The notes under the pieces are model-generated. The model worked only from the letters and a program-made list of their open reading frames with translations. It did no database searches and was not told the DNA's origin. The position numbers and the translations under genes are program-made. Below, piece by piece: positions 14,880-15,492 of a DNA stretch of 15,492 bases (positions are counted from its first letter, which is position 1; each line of letters opens with the position of its first letter). The DNA comes from Bacteroidota bacterium (lineage in GTDB: Bacteria > Bacteroidota > Bacteroidia > Bacteroidales > Bacteroidaceae), in assembly GCA_023415545.1 (NCBI GenBank), contig JAEZKJ010000169.1:1-15492 (forward strand), read 5' to 3'.

Positions 14880-15463
14880 GTATTATTTTTATATTATCCC
14901 ACTTTCTATGTTAAATTTTTAAGATATGCTCGACTAAAGTTGAAAAACAATTTATTTTCATTAATGTAAAATCGTTTTAAACTCTAATTGGATGTTTTGT
15001 CAATTAATTAATATAAATATATTTTTATTATCATCTATAAATTCCTTTGGATAAAGTTTTTAAAGTATAATTTCTGTTTTAACAATAAGAAAATTATTTG
15101 TTATAAAGTGAATAATATTATACATATTACATTTATTTTCAATCTACATTTTTCTTCATTTAAAAAATATATTGTAGGATATATTCTTAACATATTTAAT
15201 AATGGAAACAATGTTATATAATAGTGATCAAGGCATATAAAGCAACAATTACTTCATTTATATGTTGTATAACACCTATTAATGTAGGGATTTTTCTAAA
15301 TCTTTGAGGGATAATTCCTATAAATTAAAAATGGTAATACAACCTAACATTTTAATACATAGTTTTACATCAAGTTAATAAAGTCAATAAAGTTTCACAC
15401 TTATATGATAGATAAAAAAGTAGAACTAAGAAAAACTTAATTATTAATTTAAAATATATAAAC
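14880..15463. other. Very AT-rich intergenic region, no gene recognised
   Basis: About 580 bases between the B12 operon promoter and the plus-strand gene at 15464. I see no open frame worth calling, no tRNA and no clear promoter of the TAnnTTTG type; the nearest is AATCTTTG at 15299-15306, one mismatch. A short hairpin CCTA/TAGG followed by GGATTTTT lies near 15275-15295. The sequence GTTTCACACT at 15392-15401 is the inverse of part of the 21-bp repeats at 7003-7065. Confidence 0.5.
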
Positions 15464-15492
15464 ATGAAACTCAAAAGTATTTTAGCAGCAAT
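15464..15492 (+). CDS. Start of an exported protein gene (partial, right edge)
   Basis: ATG at 15464 opens MKLKSILAA before the window ends. A short basic N-terminus followed by hydrophobic residues is the usual start of a Sec signal peptide. It follows a long AT-rich leader and is divergent from the B12 operon. Nothing can be said of function. Confidence 0.45.

Overview
The window looks like a chromosome segment from a low-GC member of the Bacteroidota, most likely order Bacteroidales. The evidence is its AT-rich DNA, promoter -7 boxes of the TAnnTTTG type, lipoproteins with short Bacteroides-type signal peptides and acidic residues after the lipid-bearing cysteine, and gene families typical of anaerobic gut Bacteroidales. 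I cannot name genus or species.

Left part (1-4563). A DcuA/DcuB-type anaerobic C4-dicarboxylate transporter runs off the left edge on the minus strand. Divergent from it are a long-chain acyl-CoA/acyl-ACP ligase of the AMP-forming family and a FabK/nitronate-monooxygenase-type flavoprotein. A strong hairpin terminator separates those two. Both probably act on fatty acyl groups, but they are separate transcription units.

Middle (4690-7165). A lipoprotein version of the M3 zinc peptidase peptidyl-dipeptidase Dcp ends in a second strong hairpin terminator whose core closely matches the first. The gap between it and the convergent operon holds three tandem 21-bp repeats, flanking direct repeats and two perfect palindromes, with no gene to explain them.

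Right part (7166-14870, minus strand). This is the main interest: a vitamin B12 capture operon. A Bacteroides-type promoter and a cobalamin riboswitch (14656-14864) lead into a long structured leader and then five closely packed genes. In order of transcription they are an unrecognised 178-residue protein without a signal peptide, a DUF4465-type lipoprotein resembling BtuH, a lipoprotein with three PKD-like domains and an unassigned C-terminal domain, a beta-propeller lipoprotein resembling BtuG, and a TonB-dependent receptor resembling BtuB. Low cobalamin should switch the operon on. The surface lipoproteins would then capture corrinoids and pass them to the receptor for TonB-driven import. 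The BtuB/BtuG pair and BtuH-type proteins belong to known systems; the PKD-like lipoprotein and the 178-residue protein are the parts whose roles I cannot assign.

Right edge (14880-15492). About 580 bases of very AT-rich DNA show no recognisable gene, followed by the first ten codons of a plus-strand gene starting at 15464, probably encoding an exported protein.
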